Assembly (NCBI GenBank): GCA_017302455.1
Contig: JAFLDO010000010.1
Coordinates: forward strand, 1-64,000
Length of the DNA: 64,000 nt
From: Accumulibacter sp.
GTDB taxonomy: Bacteria; Pseudomonadota; Gammaproteobacteria; Burkholderiales; Rhodocyclaceae
Direction: 5' to 3'
Positions 1 through 8,677 of this stretch are shown here, piece by piece; the stretch's first letter is position 1; every line of letters starts with the position of its first letter. Under the pieces are notes generated by a model. It had not been told where the DNA came from. It saw only the letters and a program-made list of their open reading frames with translations, and searched no databases. The translations under genes were made by a program, and so were the position numbers.

Positions 1-36
1 GCGCCCACAGTAGGGAAAACGAGGAGAAAACCGTCC

Positions 37-70
37 AAAAGGCCGCAAAGTCGAGAAAATCCGGCCTTTT
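37..70. terminator. Bidirectional A-stem-T terminator candidate
   Basis: The arms AAAAGGCCG (37-45) and CGGCCTTTT (62-70) are perfectly complementary and enclose a 16-nt loop. The A/T ends of the stem give a U-rich 3' end on either strand. It lies about 40 nt downstream of the stop of the minus-strand PEP-CTERM gene, so it most likely ends that transcript; it could also serve a plus-strand gene outside the window. Confidence 0.6.
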
Positions 71-106
71 CATTCCGCATTGTGAAATTTGGCGGTTTTC
101 TAAACC

Positions 107-931
107 TCAAGTCCGACAGGCTGCTAGGAGCGCCGAGGTCGCGGGTTCGGGGATAGACACCGGAGCTGTGGTGATCAGGGACGCAAAGCGGACGGTCGTA
201 TTGGTACTCTCCGGCGTCCGGAAGCCGAGGCACGGCGCCGCTACGCCAACCGCAGAGCAGGCGGCAACCGGCAGAGGATTGAGGCCACTGGTCGATTCGA
301 AGAAGCTGATGAAGTACTGCTTCGGCGCATACGTCGTACCGGCTCCGTCGAGGTCATAGAAGAACGGGAAGTTGAGCGAGTTAACGTCGGTAACGTAGAT
401 ATCCGCGCAGCCGTTGATGTTGACGCCTACACCGTTCGCACCTCCGTCGGCACAAGTGCCGCCAGCAGGATTGTTGGGCGTCTCGGCGAAATGGACCTTG
501 AAGATGAAATCGACCGCCGGCAGGCCGGGGCCCAGAGGCGACACCGGAGTCAGCGTCAGCGTCGACACGATGTCGACGGTGCCCAGCGTGGCGCCGGTGA
601 TCGGCTGATTGCGGTGGGTGATCGAAACGTTCGGGACTGACGCACCGTTCGTGTTCACATTCCCGGCTGATGAACCGCCGATGTCCAGGCCGCTGATGCC
701 GCCGCTTCCCCAGCTCAGGCTCAAGGGGCTCTTCGTAATGCCGTTCGCGGCGGTACAGTCGCCGCTGTTGTTGCAAACCGACGCCGTGTCGAAGACCGTG
801 GACACGTTGACGTTCCAGATGTCAATGATGCCATTGATACTGTCCGCATGCGCGCCGAACGACAGAGACGCGGCAGCAACGCCGACAGCGCTGGCGATCA
901 GCGCCCTGAGTGGTTTGGTTTGATTCTTCAT
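107..931 (-). CDS. PEP-CTERM exosortase-substrate protein, THxN type, with truncated sorting tail
   Basis: This 274-residue secreted protein starts at the ATG at 931, which follows a good Shine-Dalgarno (AAGGAG); the longer open frame has no such support. Residues 1-29 form a signal peptide ending in GAHA. A THRN tetrapeptide (SITHRNQP) near residue 110 matches the THxN subfamily of PEP-CTERM proteins, which are surface or exopolysaccharide-associated proteins of floc-forming bacteria. The C-terminus has the PEP motif (SIPEPATSALL), but the frame then ends after only a few residues (AACRT). The usual hydrophobic segment and arginine cluster are missing. In another frame just downstream the sequence reads LSDLRFRKPP, like a leftover basic tail. 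I infer a deletion/frameshift that removed the membrane anchor, or a sequencing error; the protein may be released rather than sorted. Transcription is probably from the sigma-54 promoter at 986-1003. Confidence 0.8.
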   Translation of the reverse strand: MKNQTKPLRALIASAVGVAAASLSFGAHADSINGIIDIWNVNVSTVFDTASVCNNSGDCTAANGITKSPLSLSWGSGGISGLDIGGSSAGNVNTNGASVPNVSITHRNQPITGATLGTVDIVSTLTLTPVSPLGPGLPAVDFIFKVHFAETPNNPAGGTCADGGANGVGVNINGCADIYVTDVNSLNFPFFYDLDGAGTTYAPKQYFISFFESTSGLNPLPVAACSAVGVAAPCLGFRTPESTNTTVRFASLITTAPVSIPEPATSALLAACRT

Positions 932-985
932 GATGACTGGCTCCTTCTTATAATTGCGCGCACCCGCTGTGCGACGGACTACAAT

Positions 986-1003
986 AAGCAAAGACCGTGC
1001 CAG
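986..1003 (-). promoter_or_regulatory. Sigma-54 (RpoN) -24/-12 promoter for the PEP-CTERM gene
   Basis: Read on the minus strand the site is CTGGCACGGTCTTTGC followed by TT. It matches the sigma-54 consensus TGGCACG-N4-TTGC at every conserved base, with correct GG-to-GC spacing. It sits about 55 nt upstream of the ATG at 931, leaving room for a leader of roughly 45 nt and the AAGGAG ribosome site. PEP-CTERM genes of floc-forming betaproteobacteria are known to be RpoN-dependent with the PrsK/PrsR two-component system, so this fits the gene. Confidence 0.85.
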
Positions 1004-1089
1004 AATCGGATTAATCTTTTAAATCACCTTCCTGCCTGAAGCCCCCCGAATCCCGCAACGTCGGCTGTAAGATTTCCCGACACGGGCAG

Positions 1090-1108
1090 CGTGCCCGGCC
1101 GGGGCACG
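1090..1108. promoter_or_regulatory. Inverted repeat upstream of the sigma-54 promoter (activator site or prsT terminator)
   Basis: The arms CGTGCCC and GGGCACG are perfect and flank the 5-nt centre GGCCG. The repeat is about 115-130 nt upstream of the predicted sigma-54 start site, where enhancer-binding activators such as PrsR bind. It also lies about 50 nt past the stop of prsT on the same strand and could be a stem-loop ending that transcript, although no T-run follows. Confidence 0.45.
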
Positions 1109-1159
1109 AGCGGTCCGCTGCCGACGCAAACCCGCCATTCCCCGAGACCGGCGGCGGCC

Positions 1160-3937
1160 TCAGAGGCCGGCAAGAAGCTTCTTGACCTCGGCCTGCGCCG
1201 GGTACTTGTCGCCGAGCTTCGCGAGAACCTCGAGTTCCCGGCGCGCTCCCTTCGCATCGCCGGACTTGATCAAGGCCTTGGCCAGATTCAGGCGCAGATC
1301 GGGCGCGTTTGGCGCTGCCGTCGATGCCCGCCTGAGGATATCGGTGCCACGCGCGAGATCGCCGCGCTCGACGAGGATCCACCCGAGGGTGTCGAGGACT
1401 TTTGGGTCCTCGGGCGCGAGCCGGCTGGCACGTTCGGCGTAGTCGAGCGCCATCGGGTCGCCAGCCCGCCCGGCGGCCCACGCCAGGTTGTTAAGCGCGC
1501 GCAGATTGTTCGGAACGTCCACCACCACGTCCTTGTAGATGCGGACGGCCGCGGGATAGTCCCTGGCCGCCAGGGCGAGGTCGGCGAGGTAGCTGCGGAC
1601 GACCACATCCTTGGGGTGAGCCTTGATCCAATCGGCGGCCGCCCTGGACGCCTCTTCCGCGCGGCCGGACTTGACCAGTGCGGAATGCAGCGCGACGACG
1701 AGTTGTGGCGAGTTCGAGCGCTCGATCCCGGCCTTGAGGACGCGTATGGCCTCCGGCCACTTCTCCTGCTGAACCAACGCCTTGCCCTCGAGAAAATAAC
1801 CGATGGGATCGCTCGGCTGCGACTTCTGCAGTTCGCGGGCCGCCTCGATGGCGTCCGCCGGCCGAGCGGGTTGCTGGTCGAGGGCGGCCAGGCGCACCGT
1901 GGCCGGCCGGAAACCCGGTCGCAGCGTCAAGGCCTTGCGCAGTGATCCCTTGGCCGCGTCAACGGCGCCGCCGGCGAGTTGAAGATCGGCAAGGCGCACC
2001 AGTAGTTCCGGCGAGGCGGGGGCGAGTTCGATCGCCTTCGCCAGCGTGGCCGCCGCGAGGTCGGCCTTGCCCGCGCGAATCTGCAACTCACCGAGGACCG
2101 TCTGCAAACGCGCACTGGCGGGCATCGCCTTCGTCGCCTGCTCGGCGGCGACCATGGCCGCATCGAAATCCCGCCGGCTGGCGTGAAAAGCCACCAGTGA
2201 CAGCCTGGCGTTGACATCGGTGGGGGCGACTGCCACGGCTTTCTCGATCGTCGCGCGCACGCTGTCGGGCTCGGACTTGCTGTCATTGAGCCACTCCGCG
2301 TAGGCCAGCAGGACGCTCGCATCCTTCGGGCGCCCCGCGACCGCATCTTCGAACCGCTTCTTCGCGCGCTCGGGCTTGCCATCGGCGAGATCCAAACGTC
2401 CAAGGTGACGCAGCGCGGTGATGAGATCCGGTCGCAGCTCGTACGCTCTTTCGAACGCCACCCGCGCCTCGGCCCTTCTCCCTGCAGCGATCAGGACTTC
2501 GCCCTCGAGCGTCAGGATGCGCGCATCGCCCGGTCGCTTCCTGGCCATGATCGCCAGGACCTCGAGCGCCTTGTCGAACTGTTTGCTGCCAACGAAGTGG
2601 TTGACCAGCAGGACATCCGCTTCGACACCCGCCGCGTCCACGGCCGACGCTTCCATCAGAACGTTGATGGCCTGGCCGGCATCGCCGCCCGCCAGGCGAG
2701 CCAGTGCTAGGCCGGTCAACGCCTTGGGGGTCTTGCCGCCCAACGCATTGGCCTGCTCGAACAGCGACTGCGCCTTCTTCGCGTCGCCCGCCTTGAGGTA
2801 CACCATGGCCGCCACGCTCAGCGCCCGCGGTTCCTCCGGCGCCCTCGCCACCATCTCCTGCGCCAGCGCCAGGGCCCTTTCCAGGCGCTGGGTCCGCAAC
2901 AGGACGCCAATCAGCGCCTGCTGCGCCGGCAGGTTGCCCGGGTTCCGCATCAGCACCTTGCTGAGATCCTTCTCGGCGAGTTCGTATTCGCCCATCTCGG
3001 CGTTCAGGGTCCCCGACAACAGCAGCGTCGGAACAAACTCCGGATCGCCCTTGAGCGCCAGCGCAACGTGGTCGCGCGCTTCGTTCAGGTCGCGGTCGCG
3101 AATCGCCATCAGGGCCAGCACATGCTCGGTCCGCGGGTGCTCTTCGGCCGCTTCCACCATAGCGGCCAGTTGCGCTCTGGCGTCGTCGACCCGGCCGGCC
3201 TGCCAGAGGAGCATGATCGCCGTGTAGTGCGCCGCGACGTCGGACGGTCGCACCTGCGTGAGCGCCTGCAGCGCCTGGATGGCGCCCGCCAGGTCACCCT
3301 TGCTCTGTGCGATGCTGGCCTTCGCACGCAGCGCCTCCACCGACTTGGGCTGACGCGAAAGTACCTGATCTATGGCCAGAGAGGCCGCATCGTACTCGCC
3401 TGCGGCTCCGGTGATCACCGCTCGCGCAATCGCCGCCCTCGGATAGTCGGGACTGGCTTCGAAAGCCTGTTGAACGGTCTGCTTTGCGGCCTCGACGTTG
3501 CCTGTGAACAGGTGCACGAATGCCTGGCTGACCAATACGTCGGCCCTCGCCTCGGGCGACCTGATCTGCTGCGGCGGAAAGTCGGACAGCACTTTCTGGT
3601 ACTCGCCGCTTTCGAGCAGCGCCCGCGCCAGCAAGGGCTTGACGGTCTCACCTTCCAATCCCGCTTCGTAAGCACGACGCAGTTCCTTCTCGGCCGCCTG
3701 CGGTTCGCCGTTGTCGAGGAGGACCCGCCCAAGCAGCAGGCGACCCTCCCCAAACTCGGGATCGGTCTGCAACACGCTGCGCAGCCGGATGATGGCGGCC
3801 TGGTAGTTCCCCGCGGCGAAGTCCGCTCTGGCCGAGGCGACCGACTTGTCGCGACTGTCGCCACAGGCGGTCAGAGAAAGGGCAAGAATGATTGCCGCCG
3901 CGCTTCTGGTGAGCAGGCGGATAGGCTGGCGTTTCAT
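1160..3937 (-). CDS. prsT: PEP-CTERM-system TPR-repeat lipoprotein PrsT
   Basis: The 925-residue product starts at the ATG at 3937 after AAGGGAG; the open frame extends 170 codons further upstream but has low-complexity translation and no ribosome site. A lipoprotein signal ends in the lipobox LTAC (cysteine about residue 26). The rest is an almost continuous array of tetratricopeptide repeats (patterns such as ALLESGEYQKVL and LNNLAWAAGRAGDPMALDYAE). Length and layout match the PrsT family (~900 aa) that accompanies the XrtA exosortase and exopolysaccharide export. It probably acts as a periplasmic scaffold anchored in the membrane. It lies immediately upstream of, and in the same direction as, the PEP-CTERM gene, about 230 bp away. 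The exosortase itself is not in the window. Confidence 0.85.
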   Translation of the reverse strand: MKRQPIRLLTRSAAAIILALSLTACGDSRDKSVASARADFAAGNYQAAIIRLRSVLQTDPEFGEGRLLLGRVLLDNGEPQAAEKELRRAYEAGLEGETVKPLLARALLESGEYQKVLSDFPPQQIRSPEARADVLVSQAFVHLFTGNVEAAKQTVQQAFEASPDYPRAAIARAVITGAAGEYDAASLAIDQVLSRQPKSVEALRAKASIAQSKGDLAGAIQALQALTQVRPSDVAAHYTAIMLLWQAGRVDDARAQLAAMVEAAEEHPRTEHVLALMAIRDRDLNEARDHVALALKGDPEFVPTLLLSGTLNAEMGEYELAEKDLSKVLMRNPGNLPAQQALIGVLLRTQRLERALALAQEMVARAPEEPRALSVAAMVYLKAGDAKKAQSLFEQANALGGKTPKALTGLALARLAGGDAGQAINVLMEASAVDAAGVEADVLLVNHFVGSKQFDKALEVLAIMARKRPGDARILTLEGEVLIAAGRRAEARVAFERAYELRPDLITALRHLGRLDLADGKPERAKKRFEDAVAGRPKDASVLLAYAEWLNDSKSEPDSVRATIEKAVAVAPTDVNARLSLVAFHASRRDFDAAMVAAEQATKAMPASARLQTVLGELQIRAGKADLAAATLAKAIELAPASPELLVRLADLQLAGGAVDAAKGSLRKALTLRPGFRPATVRLAALDQQPARPADAIEAARELQKSQPSDPIGYFLEGKALVQQEKWPEAIRVLKAGIERSNSPQLVVALHSALVKSGRAEEASRAAADWIKAHPKDVVVRSYLADLALAARDYPAAVRIYKDVVVDVPNNLRALNNLAWAAGRAGDPMALDYAERASRLAPEDPKVLDTLGWILVERGDLARGTDILRRASTAAPNAPDLRLNLAKALIKSGDAKGARRELEVLAKLGDKYPAQAEVKKLLAGL

Positions 3938-4471
3938 GATGAGTTCTCCCTTGTGGCTGTCGTCTGGAAGCTGGTTGATCGATATGCCGAAGAAATGGCG
4001 CCGGCGAGCATTCTCGCCAGCCGGGCGATTCCGCGTGGAGCCCTGCCCGACCACCTGCTGGACACCGGCGGCGTAGCCGGTGGAACGCGTCTTGCCCACC
4101 CGGCAAACGCTGGCGCTGGTACGCCCCTCTGCCCACCGGATGACTCGCCTGCCGGATACGGGAAGGCGACTGCATCTGCCAGGCGTCTGCCGGCCGGCCC
4201 GCGATCGTCCGGCGCTACTGGCGCCCCGGCGATCCGCGCGGTCGCCGGCACGGCACCTGCCGGGCAAGCGGCAAGCACTCCCGACAAATGGCGATCTTAT
4301 CCCAGTTGGTCGGTGGCACGCCGTGAAGTTGTTTGCGCTGACAGACCTGGGCCCATCCGCCGGGGTCCTGAACGAGCCCTTCCAGCACCCGGAGGACGGC
4401 CCGAAAAAAGCGGACCCGCGGCGGCTTCCGGTTAAAATGCACGCCATTCAAACCTTTGCCCAGGGATCGTC
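3938..4471. other. 534-bp intergenic region, divergent prsT / lipoprotein
   Basis: This holds the upstream regions of prsT (minus) and the small lipoprotein (plus). I see no convincing gene: the open frames here have no ribosome site and atypical composition. Visible items are a perfect 7-bp stem with a 6-nt loop (CACCGGC 4063-4069 / GCCGGTG 4076-4082) and a TAAAAT hexamer at 4434-4439 that could be the -10 box of the lipoprotein gene. No sigma-54 site like the one at 986-1003 was found. Confidence 0.5.
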
Positions 4472-4876
4472 GTGCCCGATAGTCCACGGAGTCAACTGCG
4501 CACACTGCTCCTCGCCGCCACCCTCCTGCTCGGCCTGTCGGGCTGCGATGTCGTCCAGCAGAAACTCGGGATCGAGGCGCCAGCGGCCAAGACCGCGCGA
4601 CTCGAAGGCGAGGGCAAGGCGGTTGGCGGTGCCTGCCGGCAATCGGGACGCGCAATCGAGGATTGCTATTCGATCTATTCGTGGTTGCCGAAAGCGGCCA
4701 TCTACGAGGGCTGGCGCGACATGGATGTCTACATGCGCGAAAACAAGCTGCTGACCGTCGAGCCACAACTGCCGCCGCCACAACCGCCGGGCACGAAGAA
4801 GAAGAAGGCACCGCCACCTGCCGAGGATGCCATTGCCGAACCGCGAGCCGAGAGCAAGAATGGCGAGGCGCGTTAG
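4472..4876 (+). CDS. Small conserved betaproteobacterial lipoprotein, unknown function
   Basis: The gene encodes 134 residues from a GTG start preceded by AGGGA. The N-terminus is a lipoprotein signal with lipobox LSGC (cysteine about residue 25). The mature part has a conserved-looking core (ACRQSGRAIEDCYSIY, then WLPKAAIYEGWRDMDVYM) with two cysteines that could pair. It ends in a proline/lysine-rich, low-complexity tail. I recall similar short lipoproteins in Rhodocyclales but no assigned function. It is divergent from prsT and about 125 bp upstream of the DUF1631 gene. Confidence 0.7.
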   Translation: MPDSPRSQLRTLLLAATLLLGLSGCDVVQQKLGIEAPAAKTARLEGEGKAVGGACRQSGRAIEDCYSIYSWLPKAAIYEGWRDMDVYMRENKLLTVEPQLPPPQPPGTKKKKAPPPAEDAIAEPRAESKNGEAR

Positions 4877-4911
4877 GCGCTTCGCGAAGCGGCCCAGCTC
4901 ACCGACTCGTC

Positions 4912-4917
4912 TATAAT
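4912..4917 (+). promoter_or_regulatory. -10-like TATAAT upstream of the DUF1631 gene
   Basis: TATAAT followed by CGC lies 86 bp upstream of the ATG at 5003, just after the lipoprotein stop. No good -35 hexamer is found 16-18 bp upstream. The same TAKAAT pattern recurs before other genes of the window (7141, 27731, 47857, 53760, 56423). Confidence 0.45.
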
Positions 4918-5002
4918 CGCAGCAGCACGCCACGCGCGATCCTCCCGATCGACAGGCACGGCACATTCATTACAAGATCGCCCATCACCCACACTCCACG
5001 CC

Positions 5003-7096
5003 ATGTCCAAGCCGATCCAGCCGCCGCAGCCAGCCGCACACGATCGCGATGCGCTGCTGCGTGCCGGCCGTGACCTGTTCCAGAAGCGCTTGACGGAGAT
5101 CGTCAGGCAATCCGGCGTTCGGCTGCCGGCCGCGCTCGACGCGTTCGGCCGCGAGATCGGTGAAGCGCACGACGAGCTGGCCGCAGCACGCCAACTCGAT
5201 GGCTTCGATCAGGCCGCCGACCTCACCGCTTCACGCCTGACCTTGCTCGGCGACGACGACCTCGAACTGGACATTCGCGTCCGCGAAGTGGCCGCCCACC
5301 TGCGCGAAGCCGGTGGTCGCGATCTCTGGCGAACGCAGTTGCGCTACCGGACGCTGCTGCGTCGCCCGCTGATGAACGAGGATGCCCATCCGATCGGTCC
5401 GGACGTCATCTGCCTCGGCCTTTGGGCACTCTGCGCGCAATGCGGCGGCACCCTCGAGCAGCGGCTGGCCCTGCTCGACCGCCTGGAGCCGGACATCTGC
5501 CAGCAAGTCGCCGTGATCTATCGAGAAATCGACGAACTGCTGGCTGCCGCCGGCGTCGACCCGGCGCCGGGGCAGACCCCGCCAGCGGCCACCCGTTCCG
5601 GATCAGGCGACGCGGCCGATGACGGGCAGGGGCCCGTCGACCCCTTGTCGGCTCTCCAGCAGGTCATGCGACAGCAACACGACGGCGATCTACCCGTGGC
5701 GTTCGGAAACCTGCGCGGTCATGCCCAGGCGACGTCGGCGAACCCTACTCTCGATGCCGCGGCGATGGTCATGCTCAAGCACCTGTTCGAGCGCCTGACA
5801 GCCCTCGAGGCCCGTTCGCCTACGGCGATCGCGGACTCGGCAGCGTTGGAGTCGCCGTCGCCTCCTGCCCTGCACGCACTGAAGGCCAAGGATCTGGACC
5901 TGCCGCTGGGCATGCCCGAGGCGATTACTCTCGACACCCTGGGCCTGATCTTCGAAGCGATATTCGATTCCGCGGAACTGCCGGACACCGTCAAGGCGGC
6001 CATCGCGCGCCTCCAGATCCCCCTGCTCAAACTGGCGATCGTCGATTCGTCGCTTTTCGCCAACAGCCGGCATCCGGCGCGCCTCCTGATCAATCGCATG
6101 GCGCGGGCAGCCGTCGGCTTGCCGCGCGCTGCCGGCTGGGAGCATCCGGTCTGCCACCGTATCGGTAGCGTAAGCGCTGCCGTCCGCGAGAGACTCGCCG
6201 AGAAGGGCGCCGTTCTCGACTCGTATCTTGCCGAACTCGACGTGCTGATCGGCGAACGTGACCAGGCCATCCGCCTGCAGGCCGACCGGCATGTGCCGGT
6301 GGTGGAGGCGCACGAGAAGCGGCAGTATGCCGAGCAACTCGCGCGCACCTGGTTGCGGGGGAGCCTGCCCCGCGCGCGCTCGCCTGAAGTGGCGTCGTTT
6401 CTCGACCGCTACTGGTTTCGGGTGATGGTCGCCGCGGCTATGGAGGGCGGCGGCGAAGGGAAGCGCTGGCAAGAGGACGACGCCACCGGGGATGAATTGA
6501 TCTGGAGCGTCCTCCCCAAACAGAGTGCCGAGGAACGCAAACGCCTGGCCAGCCTCGCATCGTCGTTGATCAGGCGAATCGGCGCCGGACTCGATGCAAT
6601 CGGAGTTTCAAGCACGGAACGTGCGCCTTTCCTGAACACCTTGTTCGACCTGCAGACCGCTGCCCTGCGCAGCCAGTCACAGCCCGCCGCGCCACCGGCG
6701 GAAACGCCGGGAAGTGACAGTCAAGCCGACCGGAGCACGAATCTCGCTTTCAAAGCCGGGCCCTGTCTCCTCGAGGATGAGGGGCAGCGCATCCATTACC
6801 TGGTACTGGGAGCGACCGCCGAAGCGCGCAAACGGGCAGCGGCCGAAAACTGGCAAGTGGGCGACTGGCTACGTTTCTGGACCTCGGAGCAGGAGCCTCT
6901 GTGCGGTCTTTGCTGTTGGCAGAGCCCGTCGTCGGGAACGGCGCTGCTGTTGAATCCGGACTGGGGCTACGCGGTCGCCGTCTCGCCGTCAGCTCTCGAC
7001 CAGCAGCTGAGCGCCGGCCGGGCCCAGATCGTTTCCCGTCTCGCCGTCTTCGACGCCGCCGCTGAACGCGCTCTCAGCCTGCTGCAACGCTCCTGA
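5003..7096 (+). CDS. DUF1631 family protein
   Basis: The 697-residue protein matches the DUF1631 family of beta- and gammaproteobacteria in length and in its central signature (IPLLKLAIVDSSLFANSRHP, followed by ARLLINRMARAAVG). The N-terminal third is helical and charged. A variable linker (about residues 195-300) precedes the conserved block (about 300-560). The C-terminal ~100 residues contain a small beta domain (WQVGDWLRFW, then LLLNPDWGYAVAVS) like the PilZ-like end seen in this family. No signal peptide or membrane segment is present, so it is probably cytoplasmic. Its function is not established; some databases wrongly call the family thymidine phosphorylase. The start has no clear ribosome site but is the first ATG after the TATAAT at 4912. 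Confidence 0.8.
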   Translation: MSKPIQPPQPAAHDRDALLRAGRDLFQKRLTEIVRQSGVRLPAALDAFGREIGEAHDELAAARQLDGFDQAADLTASRLTLLGDDDLELDIRVREVAAHLREAGGRDLWRTQLRYRTLLRRPLMNEDAHPIGPDVICLGLWALCAQCGGTLEQRLALLDRLEPDICQQVAVIYREIDELLAAAGVDPAPGQTPPAATRSGSGDAADDGQGPVDPLSALQQVMRQQHDGDLPVAFGNLRGHAQATSANPTLDAAAMVMLKHLFERLTALEARSPTAIADSAALESPSPPALHALKAKDLDLPLGMPEAITLDTLGLIFEAIFDSAELPDTVKAAIARLQIPLLKLAIVDSSLFANSRHPARLLINRMARAAVGLPRAAGWEHPVCHRIGSVSAAVRERLAEKGAVLDSYLAELDVLIGERDQAIRLQADRHVPVVEAHEKRQYAEQLARTWLRGSLPRARSPEVASFLDRYWFRVMVAAAMEGGGEGKRWQEDDATGDELIWSVLPKQSAEERKRLASLASSLIRRIGAGLDAIGVSSTERAPFLNTLFDLQTAALRSQSQPAAPPAETPGSDSQADRSTNLAFKAGPCLLEDEGQRIHYLVLGATAEARKRAAAENWQVGDWLRFWTSEQEPLCGLCCWQSPSSGTALLLNPDWGYAVAVSPSALDQQLSAGRAQIVSRLAVFDAAAERALSLLQRS

Positions 7097-7201
7097 CCCT
7101 GCTCGTCGCCGCAAAACCGGCCGCGAAGGGTCATTCCATGTATAATAAGCGCTTGATCCTATTGATTTTGGAATGTCTTGAACGATTTTGGGCTTTTGCC
7201 A

Positions 7202-8677
7202 ATGCGCTTTGATGACCTCGGCCTGGCACCTGATCTGCTGCGCGCGATTGCCGACCAGGGCTACGCCGAGCCGACACCGATTCAGGCACAGGCGATACCG
7301 ATCGTTCTCGCCGGCCAGGACTTGATGGGCGGCGCCCAGACGGGTACCGGCAAGACTGCCGCCTTCACCCTGCCTCTCCTGCAGCGCATCCTTCCCTTCG
7401 CCAGCGCCAGCCTGTCGCCCGCCCGCCATCCGGTACGCGTGCTGATGCTGGCGCCGACTCGCGAACTCGCCATCCAGGTCCATGAGTCTGTCAGGGGCTA
7501 CAGCAAGTACGTTCCCTTGCGTAGCGCGTGCGTTTATGGCGGCGTCGACATCAAGCCGCAGATTGCCGAGATCCGACTCGGCGTCGAAGTGCTGGTCGCG
7601 ACGCCCGGCCGACTGCTCGACTTGATCGAACAGAGATGCCTCAACTTCGGCAGCGTCCAGGCACTCGTCCTCGACGAAGCGGATCGCATGCTGGACATGG
7701 GCTTCATCCCCGACGTAACGCGCATCATCAACCTGCTGCCGCAGCAGCGCCAGAGCCTGCTCTTCTCGGCGACTTTCTCTGAAGAGATCAAGAAGCTGGC
7801 GGACCGGATGCTCAAATCACCGGTGCTGATCGAGGTCGCCAGGCGCAACACGGTGTCCGAGACGATCACCCACCGCGTGCACCCGGTGGCCGCCGAAGCC
7901 AAGCGCGCGCTACTCGTCAAACTCTTGAGATCGTCGGATTTCAACCAGGTATTGGTCTTCACCCGCACCAAGATCGAAACCAACAAGCTCGCGCGCGAGT
8001 TGCAGCGGGCCGGAATCGCCGCCGATTCGATTCATGGCGACAAGAGCCAGCAGGAGCGTCTGAAGGCACTCGAAGCCTTCAAGGATGGCTCGGTGCTGGT
8101 GCTGGTGGCCACCGACGTCGCGGCGCGCGGACTCGATATCGACGAGTTGCCGCACGTGATCAATTTCGAGTTGCCGCGGACACCGGAGGACTATATCCAC
8201 CGCATCGGCCGTACCGGTCGTGCCGGCAAGCCAGGCACGGCGGTTTCTCTGGTCTCGGCCAGCGAAGTCCCCTATCTGGTCGACATCGAGAAGCTGATCA
8301 GGATTCAGGTCGAGCAGATCGTCGTCCCGGGCTTCGAGCCGGAAGACGACTACACCTACCCGCCCGGTGGCGAACGCCGTCGCCGGCAGCCGGCGGCAGC
8401 CTCGGCACCGCCGGCGCCCCTGGCGACGGCCCGCAGCGAGCGAACGCAGTTCCGCGCCGAGCAGCGGGAGGCGGCAAGCCGGCCTGGCATCTCCCGGCGG
8501 CCCCACCATATCGCCGCCGATGGTTTCGACTTCAGCAAGCCCTACGAAAGCGCCGACCCGCATCCTGCAGCCACACCGGCCGACGGCAACGCGGCGAAAG
8601 GAATTGCCCGCGTCGAACAGCCGCACAAACCTCGCCGCCCGCTGGCGGCGCTACTTGGCGGGCTGGGGCGGAAGTAG
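7202..8677 (+). CDS. rhlE: DEAD-box ATP-dependent RNA helicase RhlE
   Basis: The 491-residue protein has every superfamily-2 motif. These are a Q motif ([10 protein letters not shown]), Walker A (AQTGTGKT, about residue 45), DEAD ([13 protein letters not shown]), SAT (LLFSATF), and motif VI ([10 protein letters not shown]). A basic, low-complexity tail begins near residue 375. RhlE unwinds short RNA duplexes during ribosome maturation and mRNA decay. I chose the ATG at 7202 because RhlE proteins begin M-x-F-x-x-LGL; an in-frame TTG at 7178 would add eight residues. A TATAAT at 7141-7146 is the likely -10 box. The last 27 nt overlap the end of the convergent PP2C gene. Confidence 0.9.
   Translation: MRFDDLGLAPDLLRAIADQGYAEPTPIQAQAIPIVLAGQDLMGGAQTGTGKTAAFTLPLLQRILPFASASLSPARHPVRVLMLAPTRELAIQVHESVRGYSKYVPLRSACVYGGVDIKPQIAEIRLGVEVLVATPGRLLDLIEQRCLNFGSVQALVLDEADRMLDMGFIPDVTRIINLLPQQRQSLLFSATFSEEIKKLADRMLKSPVLIEVARRNTVSETITHRVHPVAAEAKRALLVKLLRSSDFNQVLVFTRTKIETNKLARELQRAGIAADSIHGDKSQQERLKALEAFKDGSVLVLVATDVAARGLDIDELPHVINFELPRTPEDYIHRIGRTGRAGKPGTAVSLVSASEVPYLVDIEKLIRIQVEQIVVPGFEPEDDYTYPPGGERRRRQPAAASAPPAPLATARSERTQFRAEQREAASRPGISRRPHHIAADGFDFSKPYESADPHPAATPADGNAAKGIARVEQPHKPRRPLAALLGGLGRK

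Noticed and set aside
3938-4200. Possible c-di-GMP (GEMM) riboswitch upstream of prsT
   Set aside because: The region has a stem-loop and short GC-rich stretches, but the conserved GEMM core and junction sequences are not present.
4300-4340. Second sigma-54 site near prsT (TGGCACG at about 4314)
   Set aside because: TGGCACG is followed by TTG at the wrong spacing and points toward the lipoprotein gene; it does not meet the -24/-12 rule.
3938-4447. N-terminal extension of prsT to 4447
   Set aside because: The extra 170 codons read as low-complexity, arginine-rich sequence; a good ribosome site and lipoprotein signal fix the start at 3937.
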